A stretch of 64,000 bases of DNA from an uncultured Lachnospiraceae bacterium. GTDB taxonomy: Bacteria; Bacillota; Clostridia; Lachnospirales; Lachnospiraceae. Positions 49,056-58,441 of this stretch are shown here, piece after piece; positions within the stretch are counted from its first letter, which is position 1, and each line of letters begins with the position of its first letter. Location of the stretch: the NCBI GenBank assembly GCA_910585075.1, contig CAJUED010000016.1:1-64000 (forward strand). The letters run 5' to 3'. The notes beneath the pieces are model-generated. The model was not told the DNA's origin and did no database searches. It saw only the letters and a list, made by a program, of their open reading frames with translations. The translations under genes were made by a program, and so were the position numbers.

Positions 49056-49940
49056 TCACCGCCTGGGATGCGTTCTTGCATATACTTCCCGTATCCTTTT
49101 CTGATTCATATTTGCATAAATCTGCGTTGTAGAGATATCCGCATGTCCCATCATCTCCTGAACACTCTTTAAATCAGCCCCATTTTCCACCAGATGTGCC
49201 GCAAAGCAATGCCGCAGTGTATGAGGTGTAATATCCGCTTTAATCCCCGCCCTTTTCGCATAAAACTTCAGCAGTTTCCAAAAACCCTGTCTGCTCATAG
49301 GCTGGCCGGAGCAGTTTACAAATAAATACTCCGACTCTCCCTTTGAAACCATACCTTCCCGTGTTCCATCCAGATAACGCATGAGAGCGTTTTTCGCCTC
49401 ATTGCCAAAAGGAACCACCCTTTCTTTCTCTCCATCCCGGCAGAGAATATAGCCTACCTGAAGGTTCAAATCCTCCATCTTCAGATTTGTCAGCTCCGTC
49501 ACTCTGATTCCCGTAGCATACAAAAGCTCCAGCATAGCCTTGTCCCTGATTTCCTTAGGACTGTCCCCTGATGGCTGCTCAAGCAATCGCACCACTTCCT
49601 GGGCGGAAAGAATCTCCGGCATTTTTTTCTCTATCTTCGGTGCGTGCAGTCCCTCCGCCGCATCCTTATTTACAATTCCTTCCCTATACATATAATGATA
49701 AAAAGCTTTTAATGAAGCAATATTCCTTGAGATAGTTGCCGCGGAAAATTTGTTTTTTTCCAGATACAGCACATAAGAATTTAAGTTCGTGGAAGTAATC
49801 TTCCTCACATCGCTGATTCCCTGTTCCTCCAGATACCGCTTTACCTTTACAAGGTCTCTCTTGTAAGAGAGCATGGTATTTTCCGATGTTTTCCTGACAT
49901 TATGTAAATAAATGATAAATCCGTTAATCTCTGTTTCCAT
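49056..49940 (-). CDS. xerD: Tyrosine recombinase XerD
   Basis: 294 residues, the usual Xer size. N-terminal SAM-like core-binding domain (MLSYKRDLVKVKRYLEEQG, AATISRNIASLKAFYHYMYREG), then the catalytic domain with Arg in LLYATGIRVTELTNL, HTLRHCFAAHLVENGADLKSVQEMMGHADISTTQIYANM (His, Arg, His and Tyr nucleophile) and basic tail REVYARTHPRR. It resolves chromosome dimers at dif with a partner Xer. It is probably chromosomal XerD rather than a phage integrase: no att site or phage gene nearby. The ribosome site is weak (TTTGGAAA). Confidence 0.93.
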   Translation of the reverse strand: METEINGFIIYLHNVRKTSENTMLSYKRDLVKVKRYLEEQGISDVRKITSTNLNSYVLYLEKNKFSAATISRNIASLKAFYHYMYREGIVNKDAAEGLHAPKIEKKMPEILSAQEVVRLLEQPSGDSPKEIRDKAMLELLYATGIRVTELTNLKMEDLNLQVGYILCRDGEKERVVPFGNEAKNALMRYLDGTREGMVSKGESEYLFVNCSGQPMSRQGFWKLLKFYAKRAGIKADITPHTLRHCFAAHLVENGADLKSVQEMMGHADISTTQIYANMNQKRIREVYARTHPRR

Positions 49941-50186
49941 TTTCCAAATGCTTCCCCTGCCAGTTTCTTCAACCGTTTTCCGGAGCGCTTTTCTTTTGAC
50001 GCTCCGCCCTCACGCCGGTCTTTCATTTTATTATAATCAGAAAAAGCAGGGAAATCAAATGCATTTTTCCCTTGATTTATGCGGATTTTACTGGAAATCC
50101 TGTGTTTTTATGCATCAAAATACAATATATGCAAAAACCAAATTTTGTTAATACTATATCTGGTAAAAAATCAAAAAAATTTTTGA

Positions 50187-50792
50187 TTAAAAAATTTTCA
50201 CCAAATCGGAAAGGAGAATAGGATTCACATAGCTTTCCAGGATACATCCGATCAAAATCACAATCATGATCCACAAAAGCCCTATTCCCTGTTTCAGGTA
50301 ATGCTGGCGGATATTTTTGTGGTAGGGGGCTGTGTACTTCCCTGAAAAATGCCCTTTGCCACAGTTTTCATAACACCAGCCAAGAAGCATGACCTGCGCC
50401 GGGATCAGAAGCAGCTGATGGGGAAACAGGCCTCCCAGTAAAAGAAGAAGCCCCTTTATCCCATATCGTATCACCGCTGCCGTGATTGTCATCCCTGCTA
50501 AAACTCCCTGCCACACAATACAGGCATATACGGATATCACCCCCAGCCAGGTACCGGAGAGCAGAACCAGCAAAGCCCCCTCTCCCATCCTGTGCTCTAA
50601 TACATAACGGAAAAATCTCCCGCTGTCAATTTCCATATATCTCAGTCTGCCTACCGACGTCCGGCTGAAAATGCCGCCCTCCGAAAGAAGGGTTTCATTT
50701 CCCACATTCATAACAAGTACACCAAAAAGAAAACTCCCTAAAAACAAATAAAACCAGAAGGAATAAGTACTGTTTCTCTCAGCTCTGCCCAT
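50187..50792 (-). CDS. spoIIM: Stage II sporulation protein M
   Basis: About 201 residues with five membrane helices. SpoIIM acts with SpoIID and SpoIIP in septal peptidoglycan breakdown during engulfment, so its presence indicates a spore-former. Features: FWFYLFLGSFLFGVLVMNVG as first helix, the extracellular RYMEIDSGRFFRYVLEHRMGEGALLVLL, then SVYACIVWQGVLAGMTITAAVIRYGIKGLLLLLGGLFPHQLLLIPAQVMLLGWCYENCGKGH. The start at 50792 (MGRAERN) is preceded by GATGGG; an upstream ATG at 50849 is open but gives a non-family extension. An A/T hairpin (50169-50188) overlaps the stop as terminator. Confidence 0.92.
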   Translation of the reverse strand: MGRAERNSTYSFWFYLFLGSFLFGVLVMNVGNETLLSEGGIFSRTSVGRLRYMEIDSGRFFRYVLEHRMGEGALLVLLSGTWLGVISVYACIVWQGVLAGMTITAAVIRYGIKGLLLLLGGLFPHQLLLIPAQVMLLGWCYENCGKGHFSGKYTAPYHKNIRQHYLKQGIGLLWIMIVILIGCILESYVNPILLSDLVKIF

Positions 50793-50960
50793 GACTGTCC
50801 CATCTTTATTTTTTCTTAAATATATGAAAAACAGGCAGCGCATATGCACTGCCTGTTTAAAAACCGTCCCTCTTTTCCGGCATTTATGACAACCAAACCC
50901 GGAAAACTATTCGGGCGTCCCAGCCCTTTTTTCCTTCAATATCCGTGTCTGCTTCTATCA

Positions 50961-51500
50961 TCAGCTCCTGCAAAATTTATCCTTATAAGCCAGGACCGCC
51001 GCGATAGTCTTGGCATCCTGAATCTCTCCCGCATAAATCTTTTCTGTCAGTTCTTCCACCGTACAGGCTATAACCCCCACATACTCGTCCTCATCCAGAT
51101 GCTGGCTCCCGGCCGTAAGTCCGGTTGCCAGATAAATGTCTATCTTTTCATTGCTGTAGGCAACCGTTGTGCACAGCGTCAGCAAAAGTTCTACATGCTC
51201 CGCCCTGTAGCCGGTTTCCTCCTGAAGCTCCCTTATGGCCGCATCCCTTGTGGGCTCATTTTCACCGTTAAGGCCTCCGGCCGGAATCTCCAGCGTATCC
51301 CGGTCAAGGGCGTTTCGGTACTGCTTTACCATGATAAGACGCCCTTTATCATCCACAGGGACCACTGCTGCCGCTCCCTTGTGCTTGATAAAATCCCATT
51401 TGGCCACATTTCCGTTGGGAATCTGTATGGTATCCTGATAGTAATCTAAAATTGCGCCATGAGCCACCAAATCTCGTGATAACCTTTTAAATTCCTCCAT
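50961..51500 (-). CDS. NUDIX hydrolase, ADP-ribose pyrophosphatase type
   Basis: 179 residues. The NUDIX box is GGLNGENEPTRDAAIRELQEETGYRAE (about residues 78-104), with Gly, Glu, and the REL-EE core. Flanking features DTIQIPNGNVAKWDFIKHKGAAAVVPVDDKGRLIMVKQYRNALDRDTLEIPAGG match ADP-ribose pyrophosphatases, which clear ADP-ribose to AMP and ribose 5-phosphate. GGAGGG lies 8 bases before the ATG. It is between spoIIM and the aminotransferase on the same strand, with no clear link. Confidence 0.93.
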   Translation of the reverse strand: MEEFKRLSRDLVAHGAILDYYQDTIQIPNGNVAKWDFIKHKGAAAVVPVDDKGRLIMVKQYRNALDRDTLEIPAGGLNGENEPTRDAAIRELQEETGYRAEHVELLLTLCTTVAYSNEKIDIYLATGLTAGSQHLDEDEYVGVIACTVEELTEKIYAGEIQDAKTIAAVLAYKDKFCRS

Positions 51501-51552
51501 AACTGACCCTCCATCTTCTACTCTCTGCTAAAACCGTCTGCTTTCAAATCCC

Positions 51553-52839
51553 TTAAGCTTCCGCAAGAAGCTTCTCCACACTGACCAGTTTTACACAGAG
51601 CACAAACAAGTCCGTAGCCATCCTCAGCTCATCCTCGGAAGGGAACGTAGGCGCAATACGGATATTGCTGTCCTTCGGATCCTTTTTGTAAGGATAAGTA
51701 GCGCCTGCTCCTGTGAGCACCACTCCGGCTTCCTTACATTTCCGTACAATTTCCTTTGCGCAGCCTTCCATAGCGTCAAAAGAAATGAAATAACCGCCAA
51801 CCGGCTTTGTCCAGCAGCCAATTTCCAGTCCTCCAAGTTCTTTTGCAAGAACATTCTCAATGGCTTCAAACTTAGGGCGGATAATTTCCGCGTGCTTCAT
51901 CATATGGGCTTTCATCCCGTCAATGTTCTTAAAATATTTCACATGCCGAAGCTGATTGAGCTTATCATATCCAATTGTCTGTATGGTCATGGCCGCTTTG
52001 ATCTGGGCGATATTGGCAGCGGATGCCACCACCCCTGCAATGCCTGCTCCCGGGAAAGTCACCTTGGAGGTAGAGCAGAATTCATAAACCATATCAGGGT
52101 TCCCCGCCTTTTCACACTCGCTTAAGATTTCCAGAAGGTCATCACTCTTATCTTCGTATAAATCATGAATTGCATAAGCGTTATCCCAGAAAATCCTGAA
52201 ATCTGCTGCAGCTGGCTTTAAGGCTGCAAACCTCTTTACTGTCTCGTTTGAATAAGTATATCCCTGAGGGTTGGAATACTTGGGAACACACCAGATACCT
52301 TTTACGGCCGGGTCTTCATTTACATATTTTTCTACCAAATCCATATCAGGGCCATCCTCTGACATGGGGATATTGATCATTTCAATGCCAAACTGTTCGG
52401 TAATCGCAAAATGCCTGTCATATCCCGGCACAGGACACAGGAATTTTACTTTGTCTAACTTACACCAGGGCGTATTTCCAAGGACCCCAAGCACCATGGA
52501 ACGGGCAACGGTATCATACATTACATTGAGGCTGGAATTACCAAATACAATCACATTTTCCGGTGAAACTCCCAGCATATCCGCCAAAAGTCTCTTTGCC
52601 TCCGGAATACCATCCAAAAGCCCATAGTTTCTACAATCCACTCCGGTTTCCGTAGTTACATCCGCATCAGAAATAACCATGCCAAGGAAGTCCTTCTCCA
52701 TATCCAGCTGAGCGGATGAGGGCTTTCCTCTGGACATATCCAGCTTTAAACCTTTCGCCTTTGCTTCTTCATACTGTTTGTTTAAGTCCTCTTTTAATAC
52801 AAGCAATTCTTCTTTGCCAAGTTCCTTGTATGCCTTCAT
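51553..52839 (-). CDS. Class I aminotransferase (Asp-type)
   Basis: About 428 residues, PLP-dependent fold type I. N-terminus YKELGKEELLVLKEDLNKQYEEAKAKGLKLDMSRGKPSSAQLD belongs to the group annotated as aspartate aminotransferase related to MocR. The Lys-PLP site is in EFCSTSKVTFPGAGIAGVV; the Asn/Asp/Tyr PLP contacts fit VFGNSSLNVMYD and FRIFWDNAYAIHDLY. The substrate is probably aspartate or alanine plus 2-oxoglutarate. The ATG at 52839 has AGGAGG about 10 bases upstream. The leader carries an inverted repeat of 10 bp (52889-52968). Confidence 0.88.
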   Translation of the reverse strand: MKAYKELGKEELLVLKEDLNKQYEEAKAKGLKLDMSRGKPSSAQLDMEKDFLGMVISDADVTTETGVDCRNYGLLDGIPEAKRLLADMLGVSPENVIVFGNSSLNVMYDTVARSMVLGVLGNTPWCKLDKVKFLCPVPGYDRHFAITEQFGIEMINIPMSEDGPDMDLVEKYVNEDPAVKGIWCVPKYSNPQGYTYSNETVKRFAALKPAAADFRIFWDNAYAIHDLYEDKSDDLLEILSECEKAGNPDMVYEFCSTSKVTFPGAGIAGVVASAANIAQIKAAMTIQTIGYDKLNQLRHVKYFKNIDGMKAHMMKHAEIIRPKFEAIENVLAKELGGLEIGCWTKPVGGYFISFDAMEGCAKEIVRKCKEAGVVLTGAGATYPYKKDPKDSNIRIAPTFPSEDELRMATDLFVLCVKLVSVEKLLAEA

Positions 52840-52888
52840 AGCGCATATCCCTCCTGAATCCTGTCTTTGCATTTTAATCTTCATTCCG

Positions 52889-52968
52889 GCGTTACAAATG
52901 TCCTGTACAAGTGCTGTTGGTAAAATCAGCTGTCAGACCACATTTCACAGCAGTGCTGTTTGTAACGC
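52889..52968. repeat. Inverted repeat enclosing direct repeats before the aminotransferase
   Basis: GCGTTACAAA (52889-52898) and its exact complement (52959-52968) are 60 bases apart. Inside, MAGTGCTGTTKG occurs twice in direct orientation (52910 and 52951). Confidence 0.45.
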
Positions 52969-53096
52969 TGTTTAATGGTATGATTGGATAATTGTATACA
53001 ATCCTACGCTCACATTATTCTACTATACACTTCGCAATCACACAAGAACTTTTTTTTCATTTGTGTATTTTTTTTCGTACATGAAGATGAGATACT

Positions 53097-53636
53097 TCAT
53101 ATATCTTCCCTGAAAAGTCTCTTAACAATCCACTCTCCCAGATAACCGCACATAATTCCTGTCACCATCCCTGCCAGCACATCGCTTGGGTAATGCACCC
53201 CTACATACAACCGCGAAAAAGAAATCGCTATTGCCAAAATCAAAAGCCAAACTCCATATTTTTTCGGCAGATTCCGATAGAACACCCAGGCGGACGCAAA
53301 GGAGCTCCCCGCATGTCCGGATGGAAAGGAAAATTCCGAAGGCTTTTTCACGATCGGTATCAGTCCCTCCACCACATAGTAGGGCCGGGTTCTGGCCACC
53401 AGGTTTTTCAGTAAAATGTTATTAATCAGCAGAGAGCCAAGCAGGGCAAAGGCACTCATCAGCCCCACCCTCCTTGTCTTTTTAGGAATCAGCAAAATAA
53501 CGGTGGCGATAATCCAGAAAATACCCGCATTGCCCAACGCGGTAATCCCCTTCATAACAGGATCGAAAACCGGGTTCCGCAGAAATTCCTGTATCCAAAT
53601 CAAAATATTTCCGTCAAGATTTAACAAAGCTTCCAT
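53097..53636 (-). CDS. PAP2-family membrane phosphatase
   Basis: About 179 residues with five or six helices. The phosphatase signature motifs are visible: KNLVARTRPYY (motif 1 K-x6-RP), FPSGHAGSSFASAWVFYRNL (motif 2 PSGH) and SRLYVGVHYPSDVLAGMVTG (motif 3 SR-x5-HxxxD). It hydrolyses lipid phosphates such as undecaprenyl pyrophosphate or phosphatidate at the membrane outer face. AGGGGG lies 7 bases before the ATG at 53636. Monocistronic. Confidence 0.92.
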   Translation of the reverse strand: MEALLNLDGNILIWIQEFLRNPVFDPVMKGITALGNAGIFWIIATVILLIPKKTRRVGLMSAFALLGSLLINNILLKNLVARTRPYYVVEGLIPIVKKPSEFSFPSGHAGSSFASAWVFYRNLPKKYGVWLLILAIAISFSRLYVGVHYPSDVLAGMVTGIMCGYLGEWIVKRLFREDI

Positions 53637-53772
53637 AATTAATCCCCCTGCCTTAAACTGACTGCCAATGCGCAGGCACAAAAAATCTCCATTTCTTAAC
53701 GCCCTCTGCTGTCTTTAAGCCGCAATCGTCTCTCTAAATATTATGCTGATTTCATCAGTAATCTGCATAGAC

Positions 53773-55380
53773 TTATTTCCTTTGCATACCACTCACAATG
53801 GATTCCAGGTCAAGTCCATACCGCCCTGCAATATCCTTTGCATAGCTGAGCCCGTCCGGCGTGGTTCTTGACACCTTGTAGCTTCTGGTGCCGTCCTCCT
53901 TATTTTCCATAAGGGCCACCAGATTATCAATCTTCCCTTTGTTGTCCGGGTGGGAATTGTACTCGTCTATCCTCTGAGGCAGATCATGAATATGGGTTAC
54001 AAAAATACCGCAGCACCCGATAATCCCAATCCCGGTCAAAACCTCCGATGCAATATAACCCGCTTCCAATCCGCTGGTGCTGGAAAAGGATTCATCCATC
54101 AGCAGCATATCCGTGTCCGTCAGCACCTTCATAATCTCTGCAAGCCGGGCGCACTCGCTCTCTAACCTTCCCTTCCCATAATTGTCCTCGTCAGAAGAAG
54201 GGAAATGTGTGTAAATACCGGAAACCGGGCTCATCACCGCTTCTTTTGCAGGCACGAAAAGCCCCAGCTGGAAAAGCGCCTGGGACATCCCCACCGAGTA
54301 GGCGAAGATAGATTTTCCTCCATGATTTGGCCCGGTCACCAGGTAAAACCGTCCCTTCTCGTCCAGCTCAAAGGAATTGGATACAATGTTGTCCTCAATC
54401 TCCTGCCTTGCAAGGGAAGGATTGTAAACCCCTTTCAGCCGACACTTTTTCTCATCCATCTTAGCAATCACAGGCCGGCACATGGGAAATCCCAGCTCCT
54501 TCATACTCAATATAAATTTTACCCCTGCAGTGAGGAAACGTATCTCATCCAAAAGCAGGACAAACATGGTGGTATTGACCCTGTAATACTTTTGAATCAG
54601 AGGCTCTAAACTGCGCAGGGATTTTAAAAAGATGGTATTTAAGGAAGACCTAACTGCGGAATTAAGGGCCTTTAATTCCTCCCCGTGAAGCCCTCTGGTC
54701 AGGGGATACAAAGGGGAAATCAGGGCGTGGGTATCCTTTGGATTTTTCTTCAACAGTTTCTCCATAATGGTGCCTTCGTGAAAAGGCTTGTCCTCAATGG
54801 AGATAACCCCCGCATCCTTCACCCGCAGAGTTTCATCCAGATTCACGCCTATGGTCAGCCCCTTTATAAAGCTGAAGCTGTTCTCCATCTTAGCAAGTTC
54901 GCTGCTTAAATTTTTAAAATCTTCGCTTTCCACCACCTGGGAAATCTGCTCCCGGAAAATTTTCATTCCCTCTGAATGCAGCTCCAAATCCTTAAGGCCA
55001 TCGGCAAACAAATTTACAATTTCCTGATACATTTCCAGATATCGGATAGAGCTTAATGCCGATTCCACGGTAAAATCACTGCTCATGGAACGACTCAAAT
55101 CATAAACGTTATGGATAGCCGGAATAGCCTTGCAGAAAATCTCATACAGCCTGGGATTTTCAACCAAATCCTCCACCACACAAAGGCGGTATTCCAAAAC
55201 CTCCGTATCCGTGGTATAAAAATTTTCCAGAAAAAGATCCCGTAGTCCCCTGTGGCTTTCCCGGATAAGCACCACCATCTCATCAATCTTTAAGGAATGA
55301 ATAAAATCAAAATCCTTCATGGGAACCTCTTTTTCCCTGTCGTATCCCGGCGGATAAAGTAAGTGAAAATCCTTCTGCAT
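53773..55380 (-). CDS. MutS-like ATPase (no mismatch-recognition domain)
   Basis: 535 residues. A central MutS core/lever helix region (QISQVVESEDFKNLSSELAKMENSFSFIKGLTIGVNLDETLRVKD) leads to the ATPase domain V with Walker A VTGPNHGGKSIFAYSVGMSQALFQLGLFVPAKEA, Walker B MLLMDESFSSTSGLEAGYIASEVL, and FVTHIHDLP. The N-terminal mismatch domain and connector of MutS1 are absent, and there is no Smr domain as in MutS2, so it is one of the shorter MutS-like proteins of unknown role. GGGAGG lies 5 bases before the ATG. It is upstream of PAP2 and follows the STM operon on the same strand by 113 bases. Confidence 0.88.
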   Translation of the reverse strand: MQKDFHLLYPPGYDREKEVPMKDFDFIHSLKIDEMVVLIRESHRGLRDLFLENFYTTDTEVLEYRLCVVEDLVENPRLYEIFCKAIPAIHNVYDLSRSMSSDFTVESALSSIRYLEMYQEIVNLFADGLKDLELHSEGMKIFREQISQVVESEDFKNLSSELAKMENSFSFIKGLTIGVNLDETLRVKDAGVISIEDKPFHEGTIMEKLLKKNPKDTHALISPLYPLTRGLHGEELKALNSAVRSSLNTIFLKSLRSLEPLIQKYYRVNTTMFVLLLDEIRFLTAGVKFILSMKELGFPMCRPVIAKMDEKKCRLKGVYNPSLARQEIEDNIVSNSFELDEKGRFYLVTGPNHGGKSIFAYSVGMSQALFQLGLFVPAKEAVMSPVSGIYTHFPSSDEDNYGKGRLESECARLAEIMKVLTDTDMLLMDESFSSTSGLEAGYIASEVLTGIGIIGCCGIFVTHIHDLPQRIDEYNSHPDNKGKIDNLVALMENKEDGTRSYKVSRTTPDGLSYAKDIAGRYGLDLESIVSGMQRK

Positions 55381-55492
55381 AAATACCTCCCAATTTCTGT
55401 GTAATAGTAAAATTTTATGGAAACAAATCTTCTATGGAAACTTGTCTTCTAGTAGCTTGTCTTCCAATAAGAACTTGTTTCCTAATGCAACC

Positions 55493-57133
55493 CTATTCCT
55501 TTGGAACACTGTTTTCCGACTGCCCTGCCCGGAAAAGATATGAACCCCCGCATAACTCCATCATCCCTTCATTCTCCCCGGAATCTTCTAAACCGGAATT
55601 CCATCCCACATCCCCAGCAGCAAAGCATTCTTTTGGGGATACGCCCAGCCACCGGCAAATGGTTTTGACTCCTTCCGCCTTATTCACCCCGGCAGATACA
55701 ATCTGCAGACAGTTTTCTTCTATAATATACCGCACTTTCCCTTTATGTTCATCCGGTAAAAGGGCAAATACATCTTCCGCCTCCCGGCTGGTCCACACTT
55801 TATGTTTCGAGCGGAAAAGTGTTATTTTGTATATCTCTCCATCCTTCCGGCAAGTTAATATCCGAAAAGAAAATTCCTGCTTAAGTAGATTCAAATACCT
55901 GGCAATATCCTCGTCTAAAAAATAGAAAATCTCTCTTTTGCCATCTCCATCCTCCAAAAGGACATGCGCCCCGGCGGCGAAAATCCCTCCCCTGAACAAA
56001 TGGCGGATTTTATGGCAGCGCCTTATAGCCTCTTTGTAGGGCAATGTGGTTGCAAAGAAAAGCAGGGTCTTTTCCCTGTAAAGAGCCTCCAAACCGGCTG
56101 ATATATCTGCCGGGCAACTGTACGTATCCTTTTCCACATCAAACGGCCTCATACCGGATTTCTCTCCTGCTCCCACTTCGGAACAGAATGCTCCATCCAT
56201 ATCTGTAGGAGCTGTTCTGAAAACCAGCGTCCCATCCACATCCAAAAAAGCCGCTTTGGGCCGCCTTGGAATCCGAAACAAAGGATAATCTCCAAAGAGC
56301 ATTGTATTTAAAAAGTCCTCCCGCCCTCCATAGGCCAGAAAACAGGAGCAACGCTTTCTTCCGCACTGCGGCCTTGGAAAGGACGTTTTTTCCCATTCCT
56401 TCCAGCTTACCGCCAGCTCTTTGCTGATATTGCAGGTATGCATCCTTCCATTTCCTTCCACAAAGAGCCGACCCGCACATTTTTCCACATCAGCCGCCGT
56501 TGGCATCAGCTCCCTGAAAAAATAGGGGTCAATGTCCGCAAATGTCCTTTCTTCCTCCGGGGTATAAGGCCTTTTTAAACCGTCCATTTTGTTAATCCAG
56601 AGATAAATATCCTCCGGAAGCTCCTTCCTGAGCCCGCTTAAAAGCGCTCCGTTCTCAGGCACTCCCACGGCCCCTGCGCAGAGGGTGACCCCTGCCTCTC
56701 GCAGCTCTCTGCACTTTTTTACAAATTCGGAAACTTCCGTCATTTCCGGATGGAAGGTGGCCCATAGCCTTAATTTGGAAAGCTCCCCTCCTGCTGTTTC
56801 GTAATCGGAAAGAAAATTCCGCACCGGAAAACTTAAATTGGTCTGGGCTCCCACGGCGTCTATATCTGAAAGAGCGCTTAAATATGCCAATCCTTCCCTG
56901 TACCAGGAATGAATCAGCGCCTCCCCGTAAGGGATCACCATCAAAGCCCCAACTCCCATGGTGCCCCTGCGTCTTTCAAAATCTTCAAGAAAAGAGAGCC
57001 ACTGTCCTTTGTCCCTCTCAAGTTCCTTAACGGACATAGGGTGTTTGGAAAAGGGACAATATGAACAGCGGTAATTGCAGCTTTTTAAAGTGCCCCGATA
57101 CAGCAACATACGCTTTCCTGCCGCTTCCTTCAT
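55493..57133 (-). CDS. STM4011-family radical SAM protein fused to a HAD domain
   Basis: About 546 residues. Residues 1-280 carry a radical SAM domain with CNYRCSYC (C-x3-C-x2-C for the 4Fe-4S cluster) near residue 20. Later cysteines around residues 220-265 (GRMHTCNISKELAV, CGRKRCSCFLAYGGR) may bind an auxiliary cluster. This half matches the uncharacterised STM4011 family. Residues about 290-546 form a HAD hydrolase: AAFLDVDGTLVFR (motif I DxDGT), LLFFATTLPYKEAIRRC (motif II T), VNKAEGVKTICRWLGVSPKECFAAGDVGWNSGLED (Lys and acidic motif). The ATG at 57133 has GGAGG upstream and overlaps the STM4012-type stop (TGATG). Last gene of the five-gene operon. Confidence 0.85.
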   Translation of the reverse strand: MKEAAGKRMLLYRGTLKSCNYRCSYCPFSKHPMSVKELERDKGQWLSFLEDFERRRGTMGVGALMVIPYGEALIHSWYREGLAYLSALSDIDAVGAQTNLSFPVRNFLSDYETAGGELSKLRLWATFHPEMTEVSEFVKKCRELREAGVTLCAGAVGVPENGALLSGLRKELPEDIYLWINKMDGLKRPYTPEEERTFADIDPYFFRELMPTAADVEKCAGRLFVEGNGRMHTCNISKELAVSWKEWEKTSFPRPQCGRKRCSCFLAYGGREDFLNTMLFGDYPLFRIPRRPKAAFLDVDGTLVFRTAPTDMDGAFCSEVGAGEKSGMRPFDVEKDTYSCPADISAGLEALYREKTLLFFATTLPYKEAIRRCHKIRHLFRGGIFAAGAHVLLEDGDGKREIFYFLDEDIARYLNLLKQEFSFRILTCRKDGEIYKITLFRSKHKVWTSREAEDVFALLPDEHKGKVRYIIEENCLQIVSAGVNKAEGVKTICRWLGVSPKECFAAGDVGWNSGLEDSGENEGMMELCGGSYLFRAGQSENSVPKE

Positions 57134-58431
57134 CAGCCCCACTCCTCCATCGCTTTTCTTACCTCCGGTGAAATCAACTGGGGGCCTAAATAATCGGAAA
57201 GGCCAAGACCTTTTTCCGTAAGGGCAAGATATGTCTTCGTCTCTCCCGCATCTTCATGGTCGTAAAGCCCTGCGTATCCTTCCTCAATCCAATCCTTTAG
57301 AAGCGGGAAATCCTCCATGGCCTGACTTCCAAACTGCTCCTGATAATTCTTAAGAGGGAGCCCCGGCTTTATCAGCACATGGCGAATCACATAGCGGCGT
57401 TTGATTTCCTCCTCCGATAAGAGGATTCCATGGGTAATCTCCGTGTAATCCTTTGTATTTTCATAATCCACCAGACGTTTCAGGCAGTCCCCGGCCTCCA
57501 CCGCATAAGGAGTACAAAAATGAAGCCTTCCCAGGTAACTCCTGCCTCCGCATCCCAGCGCAAGAGAGGTTCCAAAGCCGCATTCTGAAAATTCCCTCTC
57601 GCCCCTTTGTCGCACAAATCTGCGCATGGAATCCTGTCTAAATCCCTTCTCTTTCAGAAAGTAACAGGCCCTTTCATACTGTCCCATGGCCGCCTTCCAA
57701 TCAGGAACCATCCCGTCTCGTGCAAGTCCCACGCCTTGTTTTATGTAAAGAGGATACAGAAAAATCTCATCCGGTTCATAATCCAAAGCCTCTTTTAAAG
57801 ATTTCAGCAGGCTTCCTTCGGTCTGTCCCGGAATCCCATAGATAAAGTCCAGATTCACACAGGGAAATCCAAAGGACTTTAACAGCCTGAGGGCTTCCCG
57901 GGCTCTCCCGGCGCTATGTCCTCTTTTCAGAATAAGAAGCTCCTCATCCGAAAAGCTCTGGATTCCCATACTGACTCTTGTCACTCCCGCCTGCTTCAAA
58001 AGCCTTAGCTTTCCCTCCGTGGTCTGATTGGGGGCCGTCTCTATGACAAGCTCTCTGTCTTTGGAAAAATGAAATTCCTCCTCCAACATGTCAAACATCC
58101 GCTCCAATTCAGCCTCCGACAGATAAAGCGGCGTTCCTCCGCCAATCACCAGCTGGGAAAATTCCGTCCCCTGGCCTGACAAAAGCGCCCGGTATTGGCC
58201 GCTCTGTTCTTCCACCGCCATTAAATATCTTTGAACCGCTCCCCCTCCCTGCCCCGTCACGGAAAAAAGATTGCAATACCCACACTTTCCCTGACAAAAA
58301 GGGATATGAAGATACAACCCGTGCCCCGGCCCCTTTAGCAAGTGGGCATACTCCTTAAGGGAAACTCCCTCAAGGGTGCGGTAAGCCGTCTTATGAGGAT
58401 AACTGTACATATATTGCACATATGGATTCAT
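57133..58431 (-). CDS. STM4012-family radical SAM protein (HemN/HemW-like)
   Basis: 432 residues. It contains GPGHGLYLHIPFCQGKCGYCNLFSVTG (C-x3-C-x2-C) and QLVIGGGTPLYLSEAELERMFDML, LVIETAPNQTTEGKLRLLKQAGVTRVSMGIQSF, and VNLDFIYGIPGQTEGSL, as in HemN-type enzymes. The N-terminal NPYVQYMYSYPHKTAYRTL differs from coproporphyrinogen oxidase, and there is no heme context, so a HemN role is unlikely. It couples to the STM4011-type gene by an overlapping stop-start and begins 10 bases after the STM4013-type gene. GAGG lies 7 bases before the ATG. Confidence 0.85.
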   Translation of the reverse strand: MNPYVQYMYSYPHKTAYRTLEGVSLKEYAHLLKGPGHGLYLHIPFCQGKCGYCNLFSVTGQGGGAVQRYLMAVEEQSGQYRALLSGQGTEFSQLVIGGGTPLYLSEAELERMFDMLEEEFHFSKDRELVIETAPNQTTEGKLRLLKQAGVTRVSMGIQSFSDEELLILKRGHSAGRAREALRLLKSFGFPCVNLDFIYGIPGQTEGSLLKSLKEALDYEPDEIFLYPLYIKQGVGLARDGMVPDWKAAMGQYERACYFLKEKGFRQDSMRRFVRQRGEREFSECGFGTSLALGCGGRSYLGRLHFCTPYAVEAGDCLKRLVDYENTKDYTEITHGILLSEEEIKRRYVIRHVLIKPGLPLKNYQEQFGSQAMEDFPLLKDWIEEGYAGLYDHEDAGETKTYLALTEKGLGLSDYLGPQLISPEVRKAMEEWG

Positions 58432-58441
58432 AACACACCTC

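Noticed and set aside
49056..49940. Phage or element integrase
   Set aside because: Length and sequence fit chromosomal XerC/XerD, with no attachment site or phage genes around.
57133..58431. Calling the HemN-like gene coproporphyrinogen dehydrogenase
   Set aside because: Its neighbours are not heme genes, its N-terminus differs from HemN, and it fits the STM4012 family better.
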